Source: Metallyticus violacea
Lineage: Eukaryota > Arthropoda > Insecta > Mantodea > Metallyticidae
DNA length: 64,000 bases
Direction of reading: 5' to 3'
NCBI GenBank assembly: GCA_030762175.1
Contig: CM060833.1
Coordinates: 66,584,001-66,648,000, forward strand
Positions 11,611 through 23,169 of the stretch are shown here, in pieces (the first letter of the stretch is position 1; each line of letters starts with the position of its first letter). Position numbers and translations under genes: made by a program. The notes under the pieces are model-generated. The model saw nothing but the letters and a program-made list of their open reading frames with translations, did no database searches and was not told the origin of the DNA.

Positions 11611-13569
11611 GTTCATAGCTTAATTGGCCGGGCTGTTGAGACGGCAGGTGTAAATTGCAGCGTTGCCAAATTGCCATTGTGCAGGATGAACTGAGTCATC
11701 TTATGTATAGCTGTTTTCTGCAATGGAAAAATGCCTAGGTGTTTTACATTTGCGAAACGTCATTTGTCAAGTATACCTATTAGGTTTTGTAAATATCCAG
11801 TTTCTTGGAATTCCTAGACCGATTTTAATTTTATATATATCTTAACGTGAATATAATGTACCATTATATCTGAAATCGTCAGTGTTACGCACCGTTTATT
11901 CAGCATTAGTAGTTTTATTTAAAGCATTATTTCTATTTGTGGAGAGGAATAGGGGAAAAGGAAACCGAAAGCTAAATTAGCAGTATTTTATTGAGGTTTC
12001 ACTATATCTCTCTTAATGGCGCAGTTTTAAATTAGCTGAAACTTGTAACGTGAGGATTTTAATTTCAAATTGGAAATGCATCGAAATGCATCTGATTAAA
12101 ATGGGTAGCAGCACATTTTAGCTTCGTTCCCGTTTGCCCTTTAGAGGGGGTCAGATCGCACTCATTATTTAAATATATGAGTGACCTTTAGCAGTCACGA
12201 TAATGCCCTCTTCATTTTCTCATAAAGTCTGCTGGCTATATTCTACAGTTCGCTAATGGATTGGCGGGGATGCCCCTTGACCTCTTAAGGACTCTTTACT
12301 CTCCGTTGATTGATGGGCTGCTTAATTACTACCTTCTGGAAGCCGCTCGCTATCTCCCTTGGCTTATTCACAAACGCGTTCACTAGATCGCTAAACACAA
12401 AATAAATAAAGGAAAGTATTTCCCAGCTAGTCCTAGCAGAAGCTATGACTATGTTGTTAACGTGCCAAATGCTTAATTCATCTTATTTTTTTCATTATTA
12501 AAGGACTTGATGTGCAAATGTACAAGGAGGACAGCTGCTCATATTTCTTGGATATTTGCCATTTGATGTAGTAAAAAGAAAGAGTACATACTTTGGAGTA
12601 CCTTCTCTGTGATATTAAAGATAGTTTGAAGGCGTGTAAAACAATTACTGATGAGAATATTATTAAAACTTACTTCAAGTACGTGGGTATTTAAAGTATT
12701 GGATAATGACAATACGGGAGAAAAACCAAATAGGAGTAGCAATTTTAAGTATTGCCAATTCTTTATAAAATGTAGTTCTCGTTTGGGATATCGAATCACC
12801 AATGGCCAACTCCTTTGGAAACGATGGAAATTATGTAAGAATATGCTCTATTTTAAAAACTGTTAAAATGTATACCAACTCAGTCTTCATTGCTGGGAAA
12901 ATGTATACGTCAGGGCTTAAATTGAATACTTCAGTTGTTTAAAATGAAATATTCAACAGTAAAAGCTTTTGTGTACAATGTATTATAGAGTGATTATTAG
13001 CAACAGAGTGTGGGAACAGTTTGTTTAAAAGGTTAACCAAGTATGTTAAAATAAGAATAGAACGGGTAGGTAGAGATTGGTCGACGCATTAGGCGTAACG
13101 GTTGCTTTTGCTTTTGCAACGACAGTCGAGAGAAGACCTTCATTGCAGCAAGACGCCAGATTCGCCCCCGAGTCGCCTAGGAACAATGATTCATGTTTTT
13201 CTGCGAGGGCTGTTCGATAAGACGTCCAAACTAAAAGGTAGTAGTACTGCATTGTTTTAAACTTTATCTTGATAACATAGTGATTGTTGAGGTATGATGT
13301 AGCTGGTTATAAACAGTTACGAAGCCTATTGTGTGTTTAAGAGCAATTTTCCCGCTTAAATTTGTAAACAAGCAGTTTGTGTATTAATAAAACATTACTT
13401 TTATAAAGGACAACGCCCGTAAAAACGAAGGCAATACTGGGCAAACGTAAGCAAATCTGCAATAGTGTATAAATAGATTGACGAGTTTAGATGTGACCGA
13501 AAGAGCACAAGGGATTCGAACCGTGCCGAATAATAACTCTCGATCATAATGATTATAAAAAACCAATTT
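11611..13569. other. Stretch without a recognised gene
   Basis: Short open frames only. A minus-strand frame at 13046-13252 is less AT-rich than its surroundings and unrecognised. The motif GAGGGCTGTTCGATAAG at 13204-13220 resembles mariner inverted-repeat ends and could be the left edge of the relic that follows. Confidence 0.35.
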
Positions 13570-14150
13570 GGTGCTGAACGATCGCAGATTGAAGGCGCGA
13601 CAAATTGTTGAAGTTGTGGGAATTTATGGGGATTGGCCAGATGACCTGCAAACAAAACGGGTTTTCACTTTTTAAAACGAAATTCAAGTGAACTTCAGAG
13701 AAGTATGTGATAGTCGACGAAATCTGAGTCCTCCACTATATGATGGAAATGCAGAGCAGTCGAAACATTGCAACCGGAAAAAACACTCAAAAAAAAAAAA
13801 AAAAAAAAAGCCACAAAATGTGATGGGGACTGTTTTTGGATTGCCACGGAGTAATTTCAATTGAGTATTGGAAAATAGCAAAGCTATAACTGGTAAATAT
13901 TACACTCTGTTACTAGAGTTACTCAACATCGCAATCGAAGAGAATCGTCCTCATTTGGCGAAGGAAAGAGCCCTGTTCCAAACGCACAAGTCTGCAATTG
14001 CTACCTCAAAATTATTGAATTCAAATGTATGAAATCCTTCCCATCCCCCTAATCTCTGGTTTTGGCTTCTTCGGACTCCTTCCTGTCCCTCAACAAGTTA
14101 GCATAAAGAATTTCACATCAAATAAAGAGGTTGTCGCCGAAAAAATGCAA
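13570..14150 (+). pseudogene. mariner transposase relic
   Basis: Plus-strand pieces in order match a mariner transposase. D-R-R-L-K-A-R-Q-I-V-E at about 13580 is helix-turn-helix. Q-N-V-M-G-T-V-F-G near 13815 precedes the second catalytic Asp. I-T-G-K-Y-Y near 13890 and R-P-H-L-A-K-E-R-A-L-F-Q near 13950 follow. The DNAP motif has decayed to T-H-K-S-A, and the C-terminal K-E-F-H block lies near 14110. Stops, frameshifts and an inserted A-run (13789-13809) inactivate it. Much of the middle, including the first catalytic Asp region, is deleted. Confidence 0.65.
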
Positions 14151-15529
14151 AAAGAAAGTGCACTTTATGAATGAGATGAACAAATTAGAAAATCGCTGAA
14201 TGAAACCTTTTTGCTTTTCCAAAAATCTTGGTTTCTTTATTTTGTAAAGATTTATCGAAGAACTCTCGTATGTTAACCTGAGAATGTTCTGACATTTTAT
14301 TATTTGTTGCAATTCTTATTTTAAAACTTATCTATACATATGTCAAAGCGTTAGAATTTAAGTTATGGTGTTTAACATTTATTTTATGAACTTCAAATTT
14401 CTTCTTTTCTTGAATTGTAAAACAACTTTTAAAAAACCATAAAGAAAAAAAATGGCCAAATATTAAAATCTATAACTGTATATGGAAATAACTTTAATGC
14501 TTACTAGATAAAGAAGATAGCTTGATTTCAGCAATCAGCAGAAAATCCCATCGTCTATTTTAACGCTTAGTCATAACGTTAAATGGGCGGGCAATTGGAA
14601 AAAAGAGTAAATTAATTCTTCAATTACTTTTGTGCTGGTAAGATGTTGAAGAAACTGGGAAAAGTTAATGATATGGCAATGTTTTGAAATCATTGTGTTG
14701 ATAACAACACAGGACTTTTTTGCCCCTAGCCTCATAGAGTCATTCTGTCCTGACAGCTAACGGAGAACTTTCAATTTGAGGTCCTACCACTTCAGCATTA
14801 GTTCTTGAAAGATTTGCTAGGCTTTAAATAGAATAAAGAATCGTTTATTTGCAGTCAAAATTTCCAATGGTAAGCGACAAGGCTATATTCAATTTTATGA
14901 AGGATTTGTTGAATATGAGGCGAAACGAAACCCTTCGAAGCATTTTGTTCAGCAACGTAAATATTCAAGAGTAGTAGTGGTAGTGATAGTAGTCCAGTTA
15001 AACTAGGTATACATATATCGCACATCGCAAGACCGTTCATGCTCTTGTAAAATACTTCACTTCTGAAATTAATTAAAAAAAAACAATAACAGCATTAATA
15101 AGAACACACACACATGTAAACAGACATATGTACAACAATTCTGATATTCATATATATTTCCCAAAATCAGCACTTTAATCAATGTGCTCAAAACTGTTTG
15201 GCAGAAACGTTGCAGGATATTTGCTAGAAATCGTATCTTGTTGTGAAGCAAAGAACACCACGGAAATAGCTCTCATTGTCAGCTTTCCATTGATTTCAGG
15301 AAATCCTATTCATATGAATTACTCCCATTTATATTTCATTTGCCCATATATCAGACGACCAAGAAAGATTTTAAGGATCTATAGATAAGCAAAAATCCAA
15401 ATAGTTTTCATTACTCTGTATTTTTGCTTTTATAAAAACGTCTGAACTCTGGATGAAACTATGCAAGATTTCTTAAACAGTGTTTATCCAGGCAATTCAG
15501 CAGTCAATAAGCAATATTATACTCCATTA
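14151..15529. other. AT-rich stretch without a recognised gene
   Basis: No feature recognised. Confidence 0.4.
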
Positions 15530-16090
15530 GTGAAAGCGGAGAGTATGAAGGATACACTAGAGTTTCCCGTTCTAATGATATGCATGTACCTGAAAGAGAA
15601 GAACAACAATCACAAGTGAGCAACTTGGTTGCTTCTGACGAATTGCGTTGACTCTGTTTAGATAGCTAAGCGGTGAAAGCTTCTCCTTGCGGCAGAAGTT
15701 CATAATGGATCATTTCTACTGAGATCCATCAGAAATTTAGCAAAATATTCTCTTGTCGAAGCGGACGTTGGGATATGTGGTTGTGTTTCCCTGGGTGATG
15801 CATCAGTGGATGATTATACAGAATTTGTTTCTGATCAGAAATTAACACGTGATCGAGAGTGGCTGAGCTGGCAAACAAACATGCTGCTCTTTGTGAGTAA
15901 CCGGTCAGCTCATGTGGAGCCAATTTTCCAATCTTCTACACATTCTCCACTTCTCCCAAATATGTGCGAATTATTTCATCACTAACATGAAACCTATCTG
16001 GAAGTTCTTTACATGCCTGCCTCCACCTTTAGCTCATTGTCAAGGACGATGCGAGGGCGTCCCATCGTAAAGATTTCTTTATTGATTCAT
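15530..16090 (-). pseudogene. mariner transposase relic
   Basis: On the minus strand: G-R-P-R-I-V near 16060, A-P-H-E-L-T (usually V-P-H-E-L-T) at about 15925, S-D-Q-K-Q-I-L-Y (usually C-D-E-K-W-I-L-Y, first catalytic Asp) at about 15835, then Y-E-L-L-P-Q-G-E-A near 15700. The order matches a mariner transposase from the linker to the middle of the catalytic domain. Several stops, so non-functional. No inverted repeats were located. Confidence 0.6.
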
Positions 16091-16922
16091 CCCAATACTT
16101 AAATATCTTGAACCACTTATGCCCTTTATTTGACATATTCACCAAAAACAAGACGTGTCTCTCGAGGTAATTCGGCCGCTTTAGTTTCAAGTTTGAACCC
16201 ATAAATTTACGTCTTCAGACACAGACATTATAATGTTCACTTACCGCCACTAAATATAAAAATTTGAATTAATTTTTTATTGGAAATTCCAACGTAATGT
16301 CTATAATTGTTGTTTCAGTTATAAGTTCAGACGCCCATGTCGGATTATTTGTCGATATGAACTTTCTTGGTCATCTAATAATAATTGCCTCTTCTATAAA
16401 TGAGTAGAACATATTTTATTAGCAAGGTATATGGCAGATGATGTTGCATGCTCATTGGTGGCAATATATGGATAAGAGCTGATGACGGGCAGAGAACTAA
16501 AGAAAATTAGTTAATCGATGTTGGCAGAAATTATCTAGCGATTAAATTAAATATCCTAAATGCCGTAAGGTAACTTTCTAACTATCTATTAAGTGGAGAT
16601 TGCGCCTGGTAATTAATTTTCATCAAGGACAAGGCCTTACCAGGAGCAAAAATCTATTTCAGGATCTCCTAAGTAGAAAACACGCTTCATTAAATGTGGC
16701 CTAAATAACATGCACAAACATACGCAATACACTAACGATCTGTTATCCCAATCGATACCCACTGTACTAGATAGACAACATTCTAAACTTGCAAATATCT
16801 ATTGCAGTAAGTAACATTATTCAATGAGGTGGAAATCTAACTTTGTTTTCTGAATGCAACTTCAATTTAAAAAAAAGCTTAATTGTCGAGAAAACAACTG
16901 AAGTTGTTATATATTAGTGTAC

Positions 16923-16923
<1 letters not shown>
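16091..16923. other. AT-rich stretch without a recognised gene
   Basis: No feature recognised. Confidence 0.4.

Positions 16924-16985
<62 letters not shown>
16924..16985. repeat. (AAT)n microsatellite
   Basis: About 20 perfect AAT/ATA units. This motif recurs at 20194, 26343 and, on the other strand, 48641. Confidence 0.95.
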
Positions 16986-16986
<1 letters not shown>

Positions 16987-17039
16987 GTATTATTATTACT
17001 TAGTATTATTTTAGACTTTGTAGCTTGGTATTGTAATTA

Positions 17040-17160
17040 AGAGAACTCTGTGACTCAGGCGGTAACGTTTGGGACTCGCATTTGGAATGTCCAGGGTTCA
17101 TATACCTTGGTTTCTCCTGGTCGCTTAGGCGAATGTTGGGATGAATATTCCTTTTCAACG
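17040..17160 (+). mobile_element. tRNA-like SINE head, family F
   Basis: GTGACTCAGGCGGTAACGTT resembles box A of a tRNA and CAGGGTTCATATACC resembles a decayed box B 30-40 bases later. A single copy without a visible tail, so the SINE call is tentative. Confidence 0.4.
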
Positions 17161-17164
17161 AAAT

Positions 17165-17410
17165 TTCCAGTTCTATAGCATCCTTTTCATCTTGTTTCTG
17201 TTATAGGGTTGAACTGGGCTGGTGCGGTGTGACGGTGGTTTGCACTTTGGAAAGGTTTCTTTCCCGGCATTTGGTGGGTGTTTGTTTTGGACAACAATGT
17301 TAGAGCCCCGTCTGCGTCCATGCCTCCCCACCCGTGTATTCTGGCCGCCTGGTAAGCACAAACGATCAGCCGTTGAGCAAGGCTGAAGCTCCGAAATATT
17401 CCCATTCATA
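17165..17410. other. GC-richer block, unassigned
   Basis: Markedly more GC-rich than its surroundings. Two overlapping minus-strand frames (78 and 72 codons) stay open, but neither resembles a known domain. It could be the body of the SINE-like element just upstream or another repeat. Confidence 0.3.
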
Positions 17411-18390
17411 TCTATCTAATAAAACTTGCATTTGGTTTAACTGTACTAAATATGCCTATTATCAACTACTTATTAATTTCGAAGTTATATAACACTGTCC
17501 ATGTCCGTAATTTTTCAAATTAAACATCTTACATTTCGGTAAGCTTTCATGGTTTTCTTTGCAGTACGAAATAAAAGTATTACAGATGTTGGAAAATTAC
17601 AAAAGTGTGTTTAAGTAATCAAAAGTACAATATATACTTAAAATTAACAGAAACTGAATTTGTAGTACAAAAATAGCATTCCACTCCACAGCTTTAAATT
17701 TCCTCTTTTTCAAAAAAAAAAAAAAAAAAAAAAAACTTCCAAATTACGGCTGTAATGAGATGTAAATGATGCGATAAACTTGTTCGCCCCCTTAAAAATT
17801 GTAGAAGAATAATAAAATGCAATCGGCCAACCGTTACTATTATAAGCATGACAATCATATTGAACAAGCTTTTAAATTAATTGTTCTATGAGACCAATAA
17901 CAGTTCACACATTTCCTTAATATAAGGGTCCAAGAGATATTTGCAATGATTGCCAAAATAAAAGGTTATTAAAATACCTTGAAACAGCAATGTGTTTTCA
18001 GAGACATTAATTATAGATAGGAAAGACTAATTTAGGTGAATTATTTGTATTTAAATCAAATTTTATCCACCCAGTTTTCATACTTTGCAATAACTCCTGT
18101 ATACCAATTTTCAAAATTCTACTTAAGATTCTGAACGCAATCTCAGGTTCTGTGCAAGCTCATTACCTCTTATGAATATTTATATTTACATATTTTCACA
18201 CGTCTCCTGTATTTTAGCAAGTCTTTTCAGGTTTACTATTCTAAAATTCCTTTTTTTTTTCTTTAGATTAACAATATTTTTTAAATTTATGAGTAAATAA
18301 ATAAAGTTGTCTTTCTTTTATTATAATATTTATATTATACAAAATACATAAATAAGGCACTAGTTCTTTTGTGCCTGACCTGAATCCTAC
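17411..18390. other. Probable intron downstream of the acetylcholinesterase exon
   Basis: AT-rich, with a poly(A) run at 17711-17735. It lies 3' of the exon on the minus strand. No further exon was recognised from here to position 1. Confidence 0.45.
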
Positions 18391-18543
18391 CTGAGTGAAG
18401 TAGTAGTAGTAGACCTTGATGCCATTGTCGGAGAACTTTTCGGCGAATAGGTTGGTGGGGCAGATGAAGTAGTAATCGCCAACTACTGCGCCAATCATCT
18501 TCTGGTTGAGATAGCCATCGCTCACGTGTTCCCAATCCGTGTA
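18391..18543 (-). CDS. Acetylcholinesterase, one internal exon
   Basis: One 153-nt exon of 51 codons, phase 0 at both ends, on the minus strand. A pyrimidine-containing acceptor ending TTCGCAG precedes it and a donor GTAGG follows. The peptide opens Y-T-D-W-E-H, continues G-Y-L-N-Q-K-M-I-G with V-V-G-D-Y-Y-F-I-C-P-T-N, and ends V-Y-Y-Y-Y-F-T-Q. In cholinesterases this segment lies between the catalytic Glu and the catalytic His. The Cys in F-I-C-P corresponds to a conserved disulfide cysteine of the alpha/beta-hydrolase fold. The Y-Y-Y-F-T ending and N-Q-x-x-I-G are closest to the insect enzyme orthologous to Drosophila Ace. The enzyme hydrolyses acetylcholine at synapses, usually membrane-anchored. 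Catalytic residues are on other exons. A cholinesterase-like paralogue or an isolated exon copy cannot be excluded, but the intact splice sites and lack of stops favour a live gene. Confidence 0.8.
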
Positions 18544-20193
18544 CTGCGAACAGAAAATCTCATGTTTGTATGTGGCTACTCCTATACTCTTAAGGAAATG
18601 CAGCATTTATGGTTGTATTTAAAAATACTACAGATAAAAGACACTCTGGAAGTGCACAAAATGTCCATACGAACATGAGCCTGATTCGATACTTCCTGCT
18701 TTACCAATTCATATTACTGTACGTGGTAGCTATGAGCTTAAGGGTGCAGTAAGGAGATTCATAACATAATTTGGGTATTTTAACGCCTTAATCAACAATG
18801 CAGCATGCGCAGGAGTATATTAGAGGAAAGATGGATATTTCAATTAGTTCCTATACAGTAATAGTACATTGGCAGGCAGAAGGCTGTAACTAAATATAAC
18901 TTGAGATATGTTTTTCGTACTAATTATAACAATATAAAATAATAAAATTAGAAGAAAAACAAGTGCAATTTTGGCACCAAACTGATGTACCTATTTAATA
19001 GCATCTTTAAGGACTAGGTGGTGATATTGAACAAAGTGTTAATATTCAGTAATCTTTCTTAAAATTAATAATATGAAAATAACATGAATACGTACAATGT
19101 TTTGTTTTATCCTTAACATTTGGTTTTGAAGCTATAGATATATACAAATTTAATAAATGTTTATAATGTGATATAAATAGCAGATTTTCGGTATATCATA
19201 TTTCCGGAGCGGAAACGGCTCTCATAAATCCTAAACATCGGATACTTCTAGTTCAACAGCTTTCAAAGCATTTTCTACTTCTAAGTATGTAACTTTGATA
19301 ATTAGATTGCAGATGAAATCCGCTCTCTTACCGATTTAATAAGGCATTACCCAGCAATAAGTTCAACAGATAAAATGTTCTTTTATGTTCAATTTGTGAT
19401 AATTACGTATAGTAGATCTACTGTTCATAATGAAATAATGGTATTTATATTATTTTGTGCAGTTTATTGCAACGATGATCTTTTGGCGGAGTTTTTAAGT
19501 ATCCTGTAAAGTATAAGAGCTTTGGGCACAATTATTGAACTTCAATGTTCTTAATAAACCCTGAGAATAAGATAGAATATTGGAAAGGAACTCAGTCCAT
19601 TTTTACGTTCTAAACTGAAAGAAGCATAGCCTGGCACTCAAATAGAAGACATACATCCACCATGGAAGGATACAACACCACCAAACAAAAAAGTTGTAGG
19701 CATTTTATTAATTTATGTATGAGATATTACTATATAATCCTCATTTTATCACTTTGCATATCGTAACAAACAAGTACTGCTGTTGGGAGTTTATTCTTCC
19801 AATGGCATTGCAGAGAATGATTTGTAATTATATTTTATCATACCTTATCACCATTAATTTGTTTCGTGCCTTAACTTTCATTACTCTTAATTTTCAGATA
19901 TTAACGGCGATAAACATGGAATCTATTGATCTGGAATTAGTTTTAGAGAAGCCACATTCATATTTTCCTTAAATTTCATAAATTTCCCCTTAATTTCCAG
20001 TGTTTAGTATAATTGATTAATTTTATAAGTAGCAATAGTTATGTACTATATTAGTCGTGAATGAATTAGCGTATTTATTGAATGACAATATTCTTACAAT
20101 CTTCGCATGGGTCTACCGAACCGTACGATGCACTAAAATGTATATTTCTTAAATAAATAAGTAAATGAGCATTACTTCCATTAATTAAAGGAA
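18544..20193. other. Probable intron upstream of the acetylcholinesterase exon
   Basis: AT-rich. No preceding exon was recognised on the minus strand. An 85-codon plus-strand frame at 19715-19972 has no known domain and is probably chance. Confidence 0.4.
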
Positions 20194-20194
20194 C

Positions 20195-20230
<36 letters not shown>
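20194..20230. repeat. (AAT)n microsatellite
   Basis: About 12 AAT units. Confidence 0.9.
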
Positions 20231-20619
20231 GCAGAAAAATTCCAATATTAAGATATTAAAATTTCAGAACATAGAATCCCTCTCCGGAATACAATGTCTT
20301 ATCTATATATACAATATAAATCCCCCCCTCTGCTCTCCCCAGCTTTGATCCTTTTCAGACTCTGAACTGTCTCACCTTCCACAGGAATTCGCAATCAGTT
20401 CCTCATCATTGTCTTCCAGCAGAGCCCAGCATTTTCTTTGCTCTCTGTATGTGAATATAGCATTTCTCCATGGCAGGAAAGCACGAGAATGTCACAAAGG
20501 AAGTCCTGGGTGAGCGTGCCGTACCCCATCGAACGGGGCAGAATATCGACCTCTGATCTGCCGCGCAGTGGACTTCCTGTGTCCGCAGACAAGGATGTAT
20601 GAGTGATGGTGGTAAAACA

Positions 20620-21215
20620 GCTTACTCGTGATATGCGCTGAACACATGTGAAATTAGAAGAGCAATCGGGAATTCCGGCAAAAACAGCTCACCGCATTTT
20701 ACGGGAAGACCTATATGTGGAAAATGTGTACAAAGTGGCTGCTACATTTCTTAAGTGAGGTACAGAAGTTATCTCGCTACGAAACATGTCGCATTAATCT
20801 GGCGAGAATAGGAAGAAGGGGATTCTATATTGAATGCATAATTGCAATTTATGAAATGTGGGCAAGGGCGTATGAACCAGAACTCAAGCGACAGTACATT
20901 GAATGGAGTCACCCTTTTCACATACGCAAGTTTTTGCTCTTCATGACTTCCATTCCTGATCTCTGTCTCTCACCAATTACATTTTGGGGCATGCTGAGAC
21001 ACTTATCTTTGGACTATGAGCGAAGCGACTGCTACAATTACGCCACCTTCCAAGAACAAGCGCGGAGGGCAGCGGGGAAAACGGATCGCATCCTAATGTT
21101 AAAAGTTGCGGTGTATCGGTCAATTGTTTCCTCACTAATATTTTCACTCATACACACCACGCTAAAAGAAAGAGAATTTTTTAGAAGAGGTACAATGACG
21201 TAAGTGCGCAAAAGA
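20620..21215 (+). pseudogene. mariner transposase relic
   Basis: A plus-strand reading near 20655 gives I-P-A-K-T-A-H-R-I-L-R-E-D-L (helix-turn-helix). The 162-codon frame 20715-21203 then gives K-W-L-L-H-F-L, I-A-I-Y-E-M-W-A-R-A-Y-E-P-E-L-K and E-W-S-H-P. This is a mariner block around the first catalytic Asp, normally I-D-E-T-W-x-R-x-Y-E-P-E. That Asp position reads Tyr, so the copy is catalytically dead even where open. Frame changes occur near 20715 and the rest of the catalytic domain is decayed. Confidence 0.7.
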
Positions 21216-21339
21216 AGAATCGTTTACAACAGGAACGATAGAGCGCGACAACTTTCACAACTACAAACTAACACTAAGGAGGCGATAATGATGCGGAAAA
21301 AGGCATACTATTTTAGCAATCATTTGTGGAAATATTTTT

Positions 21340-21765
21340 ATTTTAACTTAAACTAAGCTAAGCTAAGCTAACCAAATCAAAATTTGCAACCCGTGGGTTA
21401 ACAGTATAACTTTTGCATTTTATTTCAAACCTAAGATAGCTTGTGAATTTGTTTATTAATTAAGCTAAGCTAAGCTAAGCTAAGCTAAGGTAACCTAACC
21501 TAACCTAACCTAACCTAACGAAACCAAAATATGCAACTTGCGCGTTAACAGTATAACTTTTGCATTTTTTGTATACCTAAGAAAACTTTTACATTTTTTC
21601 TTAACCTAACCTAACCTAACCTAACCTAACCTAACCGAACCAAACCAAACCAAAATTTGCAGCCTGCGCGTAAACAGTATAACTTTATAATTTATTTGTT
21701 AAACCTAAAAGAGATTTTGCATTTTTTTAACTTAAGTTAAGCTAAGCTAACCTAAATTTGCATCG
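21340..21765. repeat. Telomere-like (CCTAA)n / (AGCTA)n satellite array
   Basis: Three to four units, each a run of pentamers followed by a 60-90 bp spacer. The spacers share AAATTTGCA and GTTAACAGTATAACTTTTGC. Pentamer runs are at about 21345-21373, 21461-21520, 21601-21640 and 21729-21752. They consist of CCTAA (insect telomere repeat, TTAGG on the other strand) and the variant GCTAA. Unit spacing measured at the AAATTTGCA motif is about 147, 125 and 103 bp. The second run changes from GCTAA to CCTAA units within itself. Confidence 0.85.
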
Positions 21766-22972
21766 TACATGAAATGAAAGTAAAATTGCAATCTAAGCAT
21801 GGGCATAGTGTCAGCTGTCCGCCTACATTAGACTTGAGTAGAGCTTGGTTTTTTCCGCTGTCCACAGTTGGTGTTTGTGAAAGGAGGCGTGGTTTAAGCA
21901 GCCGTTTCGTTTACAAGGTAAGGATAAATTGCTCAGATGCATACGAGTACACCATCTGGTGCCTTCATTCGAAGGTACATTCCATACACTTTCAATAGTA
22001 TATCTTAGATTTTTCGTGTTGTTCCCATATTCGCGAAGGAAAAAAATTAGTTGCCACGACTTATGACTTATTCCTCATATTAAAATTAAAATTATTTCAA
22101 TTTCATATTTTTGTAAGTTCGGAGGATTTCAGGTTTTCTGTTGAAATCTCCATTTTACTTGTTGGAAGAAGGTTTACAAATACTTTTCTATTTGTTTTCC
22201 TATTAGTATAATCATTTTCTTTATCTATATAACGAAGTGTTGCGAATATTTTAGGATATATTTGCTTTTAGAAAACTGTGCAAATTCTTGTTTGAACTTC
22301 TATCTTTAAATAAATCGCGAATTAGTAATTTATTAAACGTTATATGGTTAAAACTGGAAATAAATAGGACAATATAAATGTATCAAATTTGCACAATAGA
22401 CGATAATTATGTAAAAGAACGTTAAATAGATTACACTCTAATTAAAGCTATCTAAGTGTTTTGCTACACAAAGTTATTTAACTGTTCTGGAACCAGCCAG
22501 CTATGGGTTGTATTTGAACTTTCAAGGAAGCTATTGGTTGTTTAGTTGACTAACAGCAAATCTAAATTTGGCAGTAGAACACAAGAGGCTTCAACAAAAC
22601 GAGTACTTAATTCGTTTATATCCACAATGAGAGCTTTGTAGCTAAACGAGAGTAGAAATCCCGTTACCTGCCTTCCATGCTGTTAATCGCTGCTCAGTTA
22701 CCCGTACCAATTTCATTACATGACATCACAGTGTACTCGTGTTCTCCCGTGCGAACAAATGAGCTCGTCAAAATACATTAAGCACAATGCCATGGAAAAT
22801 AAAATATCACGATGCTTCAAGTGATTAAAGAGTTATATACTAAAATAATGAATAAATGTTGTGCACTTTGATGATATAAATGCAACACAGAATAATAACA
22901 TATAAAGATTATTCACAGGATAATGGCTCAGATAGTCGAACTGGATTATAGAATCGGAGAAGTTTATTTCAG
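21766..22972. other. Stretch without a recognised gene
   Basis: A 74-codon plus frame at 21774-21998 is unrecognised. The rest is AT-rich. Confidence 0.35.
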
Positions 22973-23104
22973 TACTGCTCAAGGGCTGCCCCTAGTGCGA
23001 GCCTGTCCGGTTGGAAGGGAGAAGGTGAAGGTGACTCGAGCAGAGTAGCTCTCCAAAGAGTTCAAGCCCTTCAGAAAGACCCTTTTCAATACCCAGACAC
23101 CAAG
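22973..23104 (+). other. Exon-like open segment of unknown identity
   Basis: A 132-nt (44-codon) open stretch between an acceptor-like TTTATTTCAG and a donor-like AAG|GTAGAA, less AT-rich than its surroundings. The frame stays open past the donor to a stop at about 23163. The late part reads F-Q-Y-P-D-T-K-V-E-I-F-P-K-P-P-S-Y. No family is recognised. It could be an exon of a gene on the plus strand, but chance is a serious alternative. Confidence 0.15.
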
Positions 23105-23169
23105 GTAGAAATCTTTCCTAAACCACCCTCTTATCGCAGTAGCCCACCACATCACAGCACAACGTAAAA

